From DASWED01 sp036394995 (lineage in GTDB: Bacteria; Actinomycetota; UBA4738; JACQTL01): a DNA stretch of 8,957 nt. Position 1 is the stretch's first letter. Each line of letters starts with the position of its first letter. Location of the stretch: positions 1 through 8,957 of the forward strand of contig DASWED010000022.1 in assembly GCA_036394995.1 (NCBI GenBank), written 5' to 3'. Of the stretch, positions 1 through 7,195 are shown piece by piece. The notes below the pieces were generated by a model. That model was not told the DNA's origin. It ran no database searches and worked only from the letters and a program-made list of their open reading frames with translations. The translations under genes were made by a program, and so were the position numbers.

Positions 1-433
1 CACCCTCATCGAGCTCATGGTGGTCGTGCTCATCATCGGCATCCTCATTGCGATCGCCCTGCCGACGTTCCTCGGGGCCCGCGGCCGGGCCCAGGACAAG
101 GCCGCAGCGTCCGATCTTCGCAACGGGTTCGCGGCTGCGAGGACGTTCTACACCGACGGTGGCATCTACACGGGGTTCGACACCACGGCTGCTGCCCTGG
201 TGGAGCCGAACCTGAGCTGGGCCGCCGCCGGCGACCCGGCCATTCCGAACATGGCCATCGTGACCGCGTCCGGCAACAGCCTGCTGCTGGTGCGCAAGTC
301 GCAGACCGGGACGTACTTCTGCGCGGTGGACACCGGCGTGGCCGGCTCCGGTGTGCACAAGGACGACGCAACGACGTCGGCGTACGCGAACGTCGACACC
401 GCTGCGGAGTGCCTCGCGCTGCCGAAGGTCTAA
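1..433 (+). CDS. Type IV major-type prepilin (5' end outside window)
   Basis: This is the structural pilin subunit. Complete codons begin at base 2 and read TLIELMVVV, the classic class III signal and N-terminal helix of a type IV pilin. Base 1 is the last base of the residue +1 codon (normally Phe), so only the leader, the cleavage Gly and residue +1 are missing. Glu at mature position 5 is present. A hydrophobic helix of about 22 residues leads into the usual amphipathic stretch (ALPTFLGARGRAQDKAAASD). The C-terminal part has two cysteines 30 residues apart (codons at 320-322 and 410-412), which fits the disulfide-bounded D-region of pilins. The mature length of about 143 residues is normal for a major pilin. 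It ends in a strong terminator (457-484), which suggests abundant, separately ended transcription. Its role as the major pilin rather than another minor one is inferred from size and layout. Confidence 0.92.
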   Translation, partial: TLIELMVVVLIIGILIAIALPTFLGARGRAQDKAAASDLRNGFAAARTFYTDGGIYTGFDTTAAALVEPNLSWAAAGDPAIPNMAIVTASGNSLLLVRKSQTGTYFCAVDTGVAGSGVHKDDATTSAYANVDTAAECLALPKV

Positions 434-456
434 CCGACCCGCAAGCGCGCGATCGC

Positions 457-484
457 GAAGGGGCGGCCTCCGGGCCGCCCCTTC
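457..484 (+). terminator. Hairpin terminator after the pilin gene
   Basis: A perfect 12-bp stem (457-468 pairing with 473-484) is closed by a TCCG tetraloop, 23 bases after the pilin stop codon. The stem base is GAAG/CTTC and the core is GGGCGGCC/GGCCGCCC. No U-rich tail follows, which is common for intrinsic terminators in high-GC actinobacteria. It separates the pilin gene from the permease gene, whose possible start is only 15 bases downstream of the stem. Confidence 0.8.
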
Positions 485-499
485 CGTTCGTCCCCGCTC

Positions 500-1555
500 A
501 TGGGTCCCCCATCCGCTGCCGAAGAAGATCTCGTGGCCACCACGCTCGCCGAGCGTTCCCTCGCGCCGTCCGCCCTCCGGGCCCGGCGCCATTCGCTCGC
601 CTGGACCGCCCTGGCGGCCGCGGCGGTGGCGCTCGTGGTGCTGCCCAGGCTTCCCGGCACCGTCGGGATTCGGGCCACGGCGGTGGAGGTGGCCTTCGTG
701 GCCCTCGTCGCCGAGTCGCTGCCGTTCCTGCTGGCCGGAGCGCTCGTGGCCCGGGCCCTGCAGGGGCGTGTGGGACGCCGCCTGATGATCGCTGCGGCCC
801 GCCATCCGCGCCTGGCCGTCGCCCTGGCCCCGTTCACCGGGGCGGCCCTGCCGATCTGTGACTGCGGGCTGGTCCCCCTGGCCCGGGAGCTGAACGCGGC
901 CGGGGTGCCGGGCGGGGCCGTGAACGGGTTCGTGGCCGGTGCCCCGCTGTTCAACCCGATCGTGGTCCTGTCCACGCTGGTGGCGTTCCAGGGCCGGATG
1001 GGGATGGTGGCCGGCCGGGTGGTGGTCGGACTGGCCGTGGCCATGCTGGTCGCCGCGCTGGCTCCCGCTCCTGCCAGGGCTCGTCGCACCCCGACGAGCG
1101 CCGGGGACGGACATCGACACGACCACGCGACCTCGGTGGCCGGAGACCGCCGCCGGCGGGGGTCCTTCCTGGCCGAAGCGGTCGGGACGGAGCTGTCGCG
1201 CACCGGGCCCACCCTGGTCCTGGGGGCGCTGGCCGCCGCAACCGTGAAGGGACTCGTGCCGGCCGGGGCCTTCACCGCGCTCACCTCCCAGCCTCTGGTG
1301 GGGGCCGCGGCGCTGATGGTGGTGGCCTTCCTGGTCTCGATCTGCTCCCAGGCGGACGCGTTCGTGGCCGCCTCGCTGCCCGTGGGGAACCTCCCCCGAC
1401 TGGCCTTCATGGTGCTGGGCCCGATGCTCGACCTCCGGCTGGCCGCCCTGTACCGCCGGGAGTTCGGCGGCCGGTGGCTGGCGGGCTACGCAGCGGTGGT
1501 GGTGCCGGCCGTCCTGGCCCTGGCCACCCTGTGGGCCGTGTGGGGGCCGAGATGA
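500..1555 (+). CDS. DUF318 (ArsP/SO_0444-like) permease
   Basis: This is a polytopic membrane permease, probably exporting a metal, metalloid or thiol-reactive compound; the substrate cannot be read from the sequence. Eight or nine hydrophobic segments form two halves around a hydrophilic loop (about residues 196-235). Family hallmarks are the PICDCGLVP motif (Cys120, Cys122) in the first half, followed by a GAPLFNPIV segment, and CSQADAF (Cys282, Asp286) in the second half. The central loop carries a His cluster (His205, 207, 209), a plausible metal-binding or sensing patch. Known relatives include the methylarsenite exporter ArsP and B. subtilis YcgR. Its stop overlaps the next start (ATGA), and pairing with a TIGR03943 protein is typical. 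The start is uncertain: ATG at 500 has no clear ribosome binding site, while GTG at 533 follows GAAGAAG (521-527) at 5 bases and would give 340 residues instead of 351. Confidence 0.85.
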   Translation: MGPPSAAEEDLVATTLAERSLAPSALRARRHSLAWTALAAAAVALVVLPRLPGTVGIRATAVEVAFVALVAESLPFLLAGALVARALQGRVGRRLMIAAARHPRLAVALAPFTGAALPICDCGLVPLARELNAAGVPGGAVNGFVAGAPLFNPIVVLSTLVAFQGRMGMVAGRVVVGLAVAMLVAALAPAPARARRTPTSAGDGHRHDHATSVAGDRRRRGSFLAEAVGTELSRTGPTLVLGALAAATVKGLVPAGAFTALTSQPLVGAAALMVVAFLVSICSQADAFVAASLPVGNLPRLAFMVLGPMLDLRLAALYRREFGGRWLAGYAAVVVPAVLALATLWAVWGPR

Positions 1556-2178
1556 GGGCCCGGACCCCGGCGGTGCGGGTGGTGGTCGCCGCCCTCGGAG
1601 CCGGGTTCGTCGCCGCCTGGGCCTCCGGCCGGGCGGCACTGTTCGTGCGTCCGTGGTTCGCCCCGGTCATGGCGGTGGCCGGCGCCCTCCTCATCGTGGC
1701 GGCCTGGCGGGGCCGGGCCGCGCTCACGCCGGCCACGGCCGGGATCCTCCTGCTTCCCCTGGTGGCCGGGCTGGCCCTCGGACCGGGGTTGGCGGGGCGG
1801 ATCCCGCCGGGTCCGGGCAACGGCCAGCTCCCGTCCCGGTTGGGGGATTCGGCGCAGCGGCTGCTCACCGCCGACGGCGGGGGAGCGGTCACGCTCCTGG
1901 ACATCGCCCTCGCCGAGCGTCGGGTGGGGGCCGCGTTCCTGGAGGGCCGACGCGTCGTCGTGGACGGAACCGTGAACGGTCCGAACGAGATCGGGCGGCT
2001 GGCCATGGTGTGCTGCGCCGCCGACGCCCGGCCGGTCACCCTGGAGGTGGTCGGGACGCTGCCCTCGGAGGGGACGTGGGTCCGGGTCACCGGTCACCTG
2101 TCGGCCCGAGGCGGCCGGGTGGTGCTGGCCGCCACCAGCGTCCTGCGGATCCCCACCCCGGCCAATCCGTTCCTGTGA
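1552..2178 (+). CDS. TIGR03943 family membrane protein (YcgQ-like)
   Basis: This 208-residue protein is the usual partner of DUF318 permeases (compare the YcgQ-YcgR pair of B. subtilis); its biochemical role is not established. The N-terminal part has about three hydrophobic segments (residues 8-22, 35-50 and 61-78). The C-terminal soluble part contains the family signature around residues 143-160, IGRLAMVCCAADARPVTLEV, followed by a WVRVTGHL strand. The Cys-Cys-x-x-Asp core is the likely functional site. The ATG at 1552 overlaps the permease stop by four bases (ATGA), which indicates translational coupling and decides the start over an in-frame ATG at 1474 inside the permease. The two products probably form or regulate one transport system. 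Confidence 0.82.
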   Translation: MRARTPAVRVVVAALGAGFVAAWASGRAALFVRPWFAPVMAVAGALLIVAAWRGRAALTPATAGILLLPLVAGLALGPGLAGRIPPGPGNGQLPSRLGDSAQRLLTADGGGAVTLLDIALAERRVGAAFLEGRRVVVDGTVNGPNEIGRLAMVCCAADARPVTLEVVGTLPSEGTWVRVTGHLSARGGRVVLAATSVLRIPTPANPFL

Positions 2179-2185
2179 GGTCGGC

Positions 2186-2752
2186 GTGGAGATGAGCGAA
2201 CGGAGCACACGGAGCGGGAAGCGCGGGGTCCGACCGCGGGTGGCGGTCGCGCTGGTGCTGCTGGCCCCCCTGGTGGCGGCCTCCGTGGCGGCCGCGTGGG
2301 GCCGGGAGCACCGGTCCCTGCCGGCCGCGGCGACGGTCCTCCGCTCGGCCGAGCTGGACGCCGCCGCCCTGGTCAGCTGCTTCCAGGGCGTCCAGGACGA
2401 CCTCCTGGTGGGCACGGACGGCCACTGGGTCCTCCAGAGCGTGCACGGGGCGCGGGTCCGGCTGGCCTCCTGCGACACGACCGCCCTGCAGGACCACCTG
2501 GCGGCCGTGGACCTCCCCCCCGCGGCGCCCCTGGCGGGCCCGGCGGACCGCCGGGCGCGGGCCGACCTGGCCGCGGCCGCCTCCTCGCTGGCCCGGGTGG
2601 TCCTCGAGGCCCGCGGCACCCGCCGGGCCATGTCCCGCGACCTCGAGCGCCGCGGGTACGGCGCCGCCCTGGTCGTGGGGTTCCGGGCCATGGAGGCCGA
2701 CTACCTCCGAGCCGCTCGGCAGCTGACCGCCTCGCCGGTCCAACCCGCCTAG
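2186..2752 (+). CDS. Unrecognised membrane-anchored protein
   Basis: I do not recognise this family. The 188-residue product has a basic N-terminus (residues 6-18), one hydrophobic segment (about 19-37) and a predicted extracytoplasmic remainder of about 150 residues. It is Ala-rich and probably mostly helical, with two cysteines (65 and 96) that could pair. An amphipathic Arg/Ala-rich helix lies near residues 122-155, and a conserved-looking ALVVGFRAMEADYLRAARQL stretch is near the C-terminus. GTG at 2186 has GAGG (2177-2180) 5 bases upstream; ATG at 2192 is an alternative that shortens it by two residues. The gap from the TIGR03943 stop is 7 bases, so it is probably the third gene of the permease operon. 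The coding bias of the + frame and absence of stops support a real gene. A link to the pilus genes downstream is possible but nothing in the sequence shows it. Confidence 0.7.
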   Translation: MEMSERSTRSGKRGVRPRVAVALVLLAPLVAASVAAAWGREHRSLPAAATVLRSAELDAAALVSCFQGVQDDLLVGTDGHWVLQSVHGARVRLASCDTTALQDHLAAVDLPPAAPLAGPADRRARADLAAAASSLARVVLEARGTRRAMSRDLERRGYGAALVVGFRAMEADYLRAARQLTASPVQPA

Positions 2753-2758
2753 TCCGAA

Positions 2759-2797
2759 CGGTCCCCAGGAAGGACCGAAAGACCCCTCCACCGGGTC
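2759..2797 (+). terminator. Two tandem small hairpins, possible weak terminator
   Basis: Just after the stop at 2752 there are two adjacent hairpins: CGGTCC/GGACCG (2759-2764 with 2772-2777, 7-base loop) and GACCC/GGGTC (2781-2785 with 2793-2797, 7-base loop). They could end the permease operon or form a leader structure for the minor-pilin operon. There is no U-tract, and short GC stems arise easily by chance in this DNA. Apart from these and the leader ORF below, I see nothing definite in 2753-2900. Confidence 0.3.
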
Positions 2798-2853
2798 GCT
2801 CGCGAACTCAACCGACCCCCGGACCGGCCGATACAAGTCCCAGGGAAACCAGC

Positions 2854-2904
2854 ATGGAAGGTGACCGGGGAATGACAACGCGCTCGTCGAGGTCCGGCCG
2901 ATGA
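2854..2904 (+). CDS. Possible 16-residue leader ORF before the PilV-like gene
   Basis: This short ORF encodes MEGDRGMTTRSSRSGR. ATG at 2854 follows an AGGGA ribosome-binding-like sequence (2842-2846) at 7 bases. Its stop overlaps the ATG of the PilV-like prepilin gene as ATGA (2901-2904), the same arrangement used between real genes in this window. It could couple translation of the minor-pilin operon to an upstream ribosome. The downstream gene also has its own GAGG (2889-2892) 8 bases before its start, so coupling would be modulatory. The ORF is too short to judge by codon use and may be chance. Confidence 0.3.
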   Translation: MEGDRGMTTRSSRSGR

Positions 2905-4316
2905 TCAGGCTTCACCGTTTGATTGCGCGCGCGCGCGACGACGAGGGCATGACGATCGTCGAGCTGATGATCTCGATGTTCATCATGTCCGTGGCTGTCT
3001 TCGCGATGATCCAGCTGATGGGGTCGACGGTCGTCGGGACCCTGCGGACCCGCCAGCGCGAGGCGGCCGTGGCCCTGGCCAACCGGATGACGGAGCAGAT
3101 CCGCTCCAATGGATACACCAACATCTACATGAAGGACGGCCCCACCACGTACGTGGACGAGGGGGTCACCTACACCACCCTGCGCAACACGTCCTGCAGC
3201 TCGTGCCTGACCTACTCCCAGTCGGTCACGGTGAGCGGGTTCACGTTCACCGTGCTCCAGGTGGTGATCGGAGTCGACGACGCCCAGGACGGAACGGGGG
3301 CCGCCGACGTCGACACCGACCTCACGCTCGACTACAAGCGGATCATCGTCGAGGTCCAGTCCACCACCGGTCCATCGTTCGACTACAAGACCCAGAGCAT
3401 CGTCCACGACGTCACGAAGGACCCCGTGACCGCGGTCCAGGGCCTCCACGTCGAGATCCACGACCCCGACAATGGCGACACCCTGATCTCCGACGACGCG
3501 TTCGACTGGACCATCACGGTGAGCGGGGCCGGGGTGCTGGACCAGACCGTGGACGAGGGCCTGTACAACGACTTCGCGCTGCTGGCCGGGTCCTACACCT
3601 GCACGCTCACCCAAACCGAGAACTCCAAGGACTGGTACCCGCAGGGCTTTCCCGCCGCGACGTCCGACTCCTTCGCCTGTGCCGTGACGGCCGGCACCGT
3701 GACGAACATCACCCGGGAGTGGCAGCAGCGGGAGGACTGCCTGGTCGATGCCACGAAGACCGGAAAGCTGTGGGTCAAGGTCACCGACGCCGATGGGGCA
3801 GGCATCACCACGGCCTCGGTGGACCCCACGCCGACGGGCGGACAGACCCCTGACCCGGCAGCCCAGAGCGTGCTGTCGAACGGCGAGATCATCTTCACCG
3901 GCCTCCCCATCGGCCCGTACACGATCGCGGTCTCGGCAACGGGCTACGTCACGCAGTCCGGGCTCACGGTGTGCGTGGCGGAGCAGGACCCGACCGAGCC
4001 GCAGGAGGTCGCGCTGTCCGCCAACCCGTCTCCCGGCACGTTCGCGGCCCTCGACGTCACGGTGACCTACACGGGTGGCGGCAACAAGGTGTTCGAGGTG
4101 ACCGTGGTGAGCGGGGCCACGAGCTACGAGCAGCAGCAGACCCTCAAGAAGAACACGCCGGTGACGTTCTCGTTCCAGCCCGTGCTCGGGACCTACGACG
4201 TGACGCTGTACTGCCAGAAGGGGAAGAACTGGAACCGCCGGCAGCAGCTCACCGCGCAGAGCTTCACCACGGCGACCCCGGCGTACACGCGGAGCTTCTC
4301 GGAGGCCCACTGTTGA
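2901..4316 (+). CDS. PilV-like minor prepilin with three C-terminal beta-sandwich-like domains
   Basis: This 471-residue prepilin has a short basic leader ending at Gly16, mature Met17 and Glu21 (mature +5) in G/MTIVELMI, then a hydrophobic helix to about residue 45, so it should be a PilD substrate. Residues 46-180 resemble a minor-pilin head. The rest is much longer than the 150-200 residues usual for PilV and looks like three successive beta-rich domains: about 181-285, 288-375 and 379-471. The middle one (GKLWVKVTDADG to PQEVALSAN, with LPIGPYTIAVSATGY) closely resembles a carboxypeptidase-regulatory or Cna-B-like fold. Paired cysteines (about residues 99 and 102) and others suggest disulfides, and the last residue is Cys. 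GAGG lies 8 bases upstream of the ATG, and no earlier in-frame start exists after the stop at 2862. A 13-base alternating GC tract lies in codons 9-12. The stop overlaps the next start (TGATG). The domain assignment is inferred. Confidence 0.85.
   Translation: MIRLHRLIARARDDEGMTIVELMISMFIMSVAVFAMIQLMGSTVVGTLRTRQREAAVALANRMTEQIRSNGYTNIYMKDGPTTYVDEGVTYTTLRNTSCSSCLTYSQSVTVSGFTFTVLQVVIGVDDAQDGTGAADVDTDLTLDYKRIIVEVQSTTGPSFDYKTQSIVHDVTKDPVTAVQGLHVEIHDPDNGDTLISDDAFDWTITVSGAGVLDQTVDEGLYNDFALLAGSYTCTLTQTENSKDWYPQGFPAATSDSFACAVTAGTVTNITREWQQREDCLVDATKTGKLWVKVTDADGAGITTASVDPTPTGGQTPDPAAQSVLSNGEIIFTGLPIGPYTIAVSATGYVTQSGLTVCVAEQDPTEPQEVALSANPSPGTFAALDVTVTYTGGGNKVFEVTVVSGATSYEQQQTLKKNTPVTFSFQPVLGTYDVTLYCQKGKNWNRRQQLTAQSFTTATPAYTRSFSEAHC
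2925..2937 (+). repeat. Alternating GC dinucleotide tract, 13 bases
   Basis: This is an uninterrupted (GC)6 plus G within codons 9-12 of the PilV-like gene, upstream of the signal-peptidase site. Gain or loss of one unit would frameshift the gene near its start. It lies in already GC-rich DNA, so chance origin is possible. Confidence 0.8.
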
Positions 4317-5023
4317 TGCGACGCCTCCGAGGCATCTGGGCCGCCCTCCGGGGTCGTGCGGGTGCGGAGCACGGCACGACCCTGGCCGAGCTGATGATCG
4401 TGATCATGCTGCTCGGCCTGGTGGTGGCGCCCGCGGTCACGTTCCTGATCTCGAGCCAGCGCAACGAGAAGACCGTGAGCGACTCCGTGCAACAGCAGCA
4501 GGACGCCCGGCTGGCTCTCGAGCAGTTCTCCCGGGCCCTGCGCGAGTCGAGCTACCCGCAGGGCCTGACCTACAGCCAGTCCTCGCTGTTCGACGCGGCG
4601 GCCGACAATGACGTGACCTTCTACACCGACATCGACACGGACGGGATCATCGAGAAGGTGCGGTACTGGCTGGATTCCGGCAACGCCCAGATCCTCCGGA
4701 CGGTGACCGACCCGGACTGCACGCAGAGCCCGTGCAGCTACGGCGCCACGGCCACCGCCACCACCACGACGGTGATCACGAACGTTCGCAACGCCGATCT
4801 CACCGCGTGCCAGGGCCAGAGCGGCACGCAGGCCCTGTTCCTGTACTACAGCGTCGACCGGGGGACGGGGGCCCAGAACGCCATCTCCTCGGGCGGCACC
4901 ATCAACAACCTGGTGGACATCAACTACGTGAAGATGACGGTGGTCGTCGACATCACGCCGGGGAAGTCCCCGACGTGCCAGACCCTCGAGACCGCCGTCT
5001 CCCTGCGCAACTGGCGGGGCTGA
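4316..5023 (+). CDS. PilW-like minor prepilin
   Basis: This 235-residue prepilin-like protein probably belongs to the complex that primes pilus assembly. A basic leader ends at Gly20. Mature Thr21 starts TTLAELMIVIMLLGLVV, with Glu25 at mature +5 as required for processing and methylation, and the hydrophobic helix runs to about residue 44. A QQQQDARLALEQFSRALRES amphipathic helix (about 57-76) is typical of PilW/GspJ-type proteins, and the length fits that group. The beta-rich C-terminal part has four cysteines (135, 140, 165, 221), possibly two disulfides. ATG at 4316 shares one base with the preceding stop (TGATG), and GGAGG (4301-4305) is 10 bases upstream. The following gene begins 23 bases after the stop. 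The name is by architecture and position; the head domain is too divergent to prove orthology with PilW. Confidence 0.85.
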   Translation: MRRLRGIWAALRGRAGAEHGTTLAELMIVIMLLGLVVAPAVTFLISSQRNEKTVSDSVQQQQDARLALEQFSRALRESSYPQGLTYSQSSLFDAAADNDVTFYTDIDTDGIIEKVRYWLDSGNAQILRTVTDPDCTQSPCSYGATATATTTTVITNVRNADLTACQGQSGTQALFLYYSVDRGTGAQNAISSGGTINNLVDINYVKMTVVVDITPGKSPTCQTLETAVSLRNWRG

Positions 5024-5046
5024 AGAGCGAAGAGGTGACGGCAACG

Positions 5047-7158
5047 ATGACGCGGCTGTGGAACCGGCTGATCCGGCGGGGGGCGGGGGAGGAGGGCTTC
5101 GCCCTCATCACGGTGATGCTGATCGTGATGGTGATGTCGCTGCTGGCCGCCGTGATGGTGGCGAACCTGACCTCCGAGCTCTCCGGAGTGGGCCGGCAGC
5201 GCCAGGTGACCACGGCGCTGGGCGCAGCCGACGCCGGGCTGGACCAGCTGGTGTTCGAGCTGCAGCAGTCCACGAACTGGACCTCGTTCAAGACCTCCTA
5301 CAGCACCGCCGGGGGCGCCTGGTGGAAGGACCCCTCGATCGCCAGCGGGAACCCGAACTTCGGGTGGTGGGGACTGGGCAAGGGCCGGTACCGCGCCCAC
5401 ATCGACTGCTCGCCGTCCAACGACTGCACGATCAACCCGAACGATCAGCTCATCACCATCGAGGGCCAGTACCCGGCCGGGACCGGCCCGATCCGGACCA
5501 TCCAGGCCGTGGTCCGCCGGAGCGCCCCGCAGGCTCTGACCTTCGCGCTGTTCGCGGACCGCGGGTTCGACGAGCACCACCACGGCAGCTCCTGGGTCAC
5601 CCCGACCATCATCACCACGAAGCTCCACAGCAACGGCTACGTGAAGCTCGACTGGAACTCCTCGTTCCACGTGGACGAGATCGAGGCCGCCACCTCGTTC
5701 ACCGGTGGGTCGGGGGGCGGGAGCACCCCGGGCGGCTCGGTCCCGTCCACCGGCTACAACTGGGCCTACTGGCTCCCGGGCACCGCCACCACGAACTCGT
5801 CGCGGTGCTACCCGCCCAAGCTGTTCCCGCCGAAGACCGTCGACAGCTCCGACAGCTCGTTCTCGACCTACTGGAACGTCCCCGACGCGTCGCACGCCTG
5901 CCCTGCGAGCTCGCCCAAGTACTCGCCGAACAACCAGATCATCGGGGACATCTACGCCAACTCGGTGTCGCTGAACACCCACTCCGACACCGTGAAGGCC
6001 AACTCCGGCACCACGTGCTCGGGGACCACGCAGGCCGGGATCAACGACTCGGTCACCGGAGCGTGCATCCCCGACCGGAACGGGGACATCCACGCCGGGA
6101 GCTTCTCGGCCCCCGGGGTCTCCTACACCGGGGCCTCGAGCGGGAACACCATCACGACGCACTACAAGACCGGGACCATCCCCGCCCCGTGCTCCGGGAG
6201 CAACTGCCTGGCCGACTGCACGATCTGCAACCAGGGGACGTCGGACTCCGGCGGAAAGGTCGGAGGGTCGGTGTACGTGCATCCCACGTCGTGGTCGCCG
6301 GGCACGGTGCCGTTCCCCTCGCTTGACTACCGGGGCGTGTACTACCCGCTGGCCCAGGCCGACCAGGGGGGCGCCGCGACCTGCGCGAACAAGACCAAGA
6401 CCTGCCACATCTTCCCGACGTCGGACAACGCGTACTTCCTCACGTACATCTCGACGAAGGAGAACCGCACCGACCACTACGACACCAGCACGTGCAAGAC
6501 GTGCATGTTCTGGCTCGACAGCAACTACAACGACACCGGCGACCCCACGCACGTGAAGTACGTAATCCTCAAGGGGACGTACTTCCTGACCAGCAACCAC
6601 GGCGGCCTCACGCTCGACGCGGGCACCCTGAAGACGCTGTTCGGCCTGGCCGCCGACAAGCCGGCCCCGACGGTCATGATCCAGGGCTCGCTGGTCGCCG
6701 AGAACGGGAATATCTCCGTGAAGGCGTCTCTCACCGTCGTCGGGCTCAACATGGACCCGTTCAACCCACTGGGGTCGTACCCGGCCAACACGGTCCCCGG
6801 CCTGCTCGCGGCCGGCGGGAGTATCACGGCGAGCGACTACGACAGCGACAGCTCCTGGACCTCCTCGACCCAGTACGAGTCCCTGAAGCGAAATGCCGCG
6901 ACGGTCCGGGGGCTCGTGTACTCGGCCCAGTGGAACCCAGCGCTCGGCAAGAGCATCCCCACCGACCAGCACTGGCACAACTACGACCCGAAGAACTCCA
7001 CCACGATCATCGGGGCCCAGGTGGGAGGCCGACTCCACGACTGCAACAGCTTCCTGTTCGCGTACGACCCGCTGGTGTCGAACATCCTCGGGTTCACCAC
7101 CGGCGGCTCGGGCGGCGTGTACGTGGTGAACTGGCAAGAGGTCCCGACCCCCGCGTAG
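5047..7158 (+). CDS. Large Cys-rich PilX/GspK-like minor pilin
   Basis: This 703-residue protein has a pilin-type N-terminus: basic leader, Gly17, then FALITVMLIVMVMSLLAAV. Mature position 5 is Thr22 instead of Glu, as in GspK and PilX proteins that cap a minor-pilin tip complex. After the helix (18-42), an ALGAADAGLDQLVFELQQ stretch matches PilX-type proteins. The remaining 600 residues are rich in Ser, Thr, Asn, Gly and aromatics and look like an extracellular beta-rich domain. Fifteen cysteines include 121/127, the cluster 382-387-391-394 and a CKTC pair (483/486). The C-terminal part (about 500-703) has a repetitive beta-helix-like texture and ends YDPLVSN...VYVVNWQEVP, as in several large PilX-type proteins. 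AGAGG (5032-5036) is 10 bases before ATG 5047. It is far longer than PilX (about 200) or GspK (about 330), so an adhesive or tip role is inferred. Confidence 0.85.
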   Translation: MTRLWNRLIRRGAGEEGFALITVMLIVMVMSLLAAVMVANLTSELSGVGRQRQVTTALGAADAGLDQLVFELQQSTNWTSFKTSYSTAGGAWWKDPSIASGNPNFGWWGLGKGRYRAHIDCSPSNDCTINPNDQLITIEGQYPAGTGPIRTIQAVVRRSAPQALTFALFADRGFDEHHHGSSWVTPTIITTKLHSNGYVKLDWNSSFHVDEIEAATSFTGGSGGGSTPGGSVPSTGYNWAYWLPGTATTNSSRCYPPKLFPPKTVDSSDSSFSTYWNVPDASHACPASSPKYSPNNQIIGDIYANSVSLNTHSDTVKANSGTTCSGTTQAGINDSVTGACIPDRNGDIHAGSFSAPGVSYTGASSGNTITTHYKTGTIPAPCSGSNCLADCTICNQGTSDSGGKVGGSVYVHPTSWSPGTVPFPSLDYRGVYYPLAQADQGGAATCANKTKTCHIFPTSDNAYFLTYISTKENRTDHYDTSTCKTCMFWLDSNYNDTGDPTHVKYVILKGTYFLTSNHGGLTLDAGTLKTLFGLAADKPAPTVMIQGSLVAENGNISVKASLTVVGLNMDPFNPLGSYPANTVPGLLAAGGSITASDYDSDSSWTSSTQYESLKRNAATVRGLVYSAQWNPALGKSIPTDQHWHNYDPKNSTTIIGAQVGGRLHDCNSFLFAYDPLVSNILGFTTGGSGGVYVVNWQEVPTPA

Positions 7159-7179
7159 GGGGATTGGGGCCACCTCGGG

Positions 7180-7185
7180 TACCCT
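7180..7185 (+). promoter_or_regulatory. Possible -10 element giving a near-leaderless pilD transcript
   Basis: TACCCT fits the actinobacterial TANNNT -10 pattern and ends 10 bases before the pilD ATG, within a GGGTACCC palindrome (7177-7184). No convincing -35 is visible. The pilD start lacks a recognisable ribosome binding site, so a nearly leaderless transcript is possible in addition to readthrough from the operon. This is weak evidence. Confidence 0.22.
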
Positions 7186-7195
7186 GCGGCCGACC

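Noticed and set aside
1474..1551. Upstream ATG extending the TIGR03943 protein by 26 residues
   Set aside because: It lies inside the permease gene and adds a Gly/Arg-rich string. The ATGA overlap at 1552 is a better start.
2753..2900. Possible c-di-GMP riboswitch before the minor pilin operon
   Set aside because: Such riboswitches often precede pilus genes, but the conserved GEMM core sequences are not present here or in 8216-8307.
4745..4771. GCCACG/GCCACC hexamer repeats in the PilW-like gene
   Set aside because: The repeat is in frame and would only change the number of Ala-Thr pairs. It is short and fits ordinary Ala/Thr coding in this genome.
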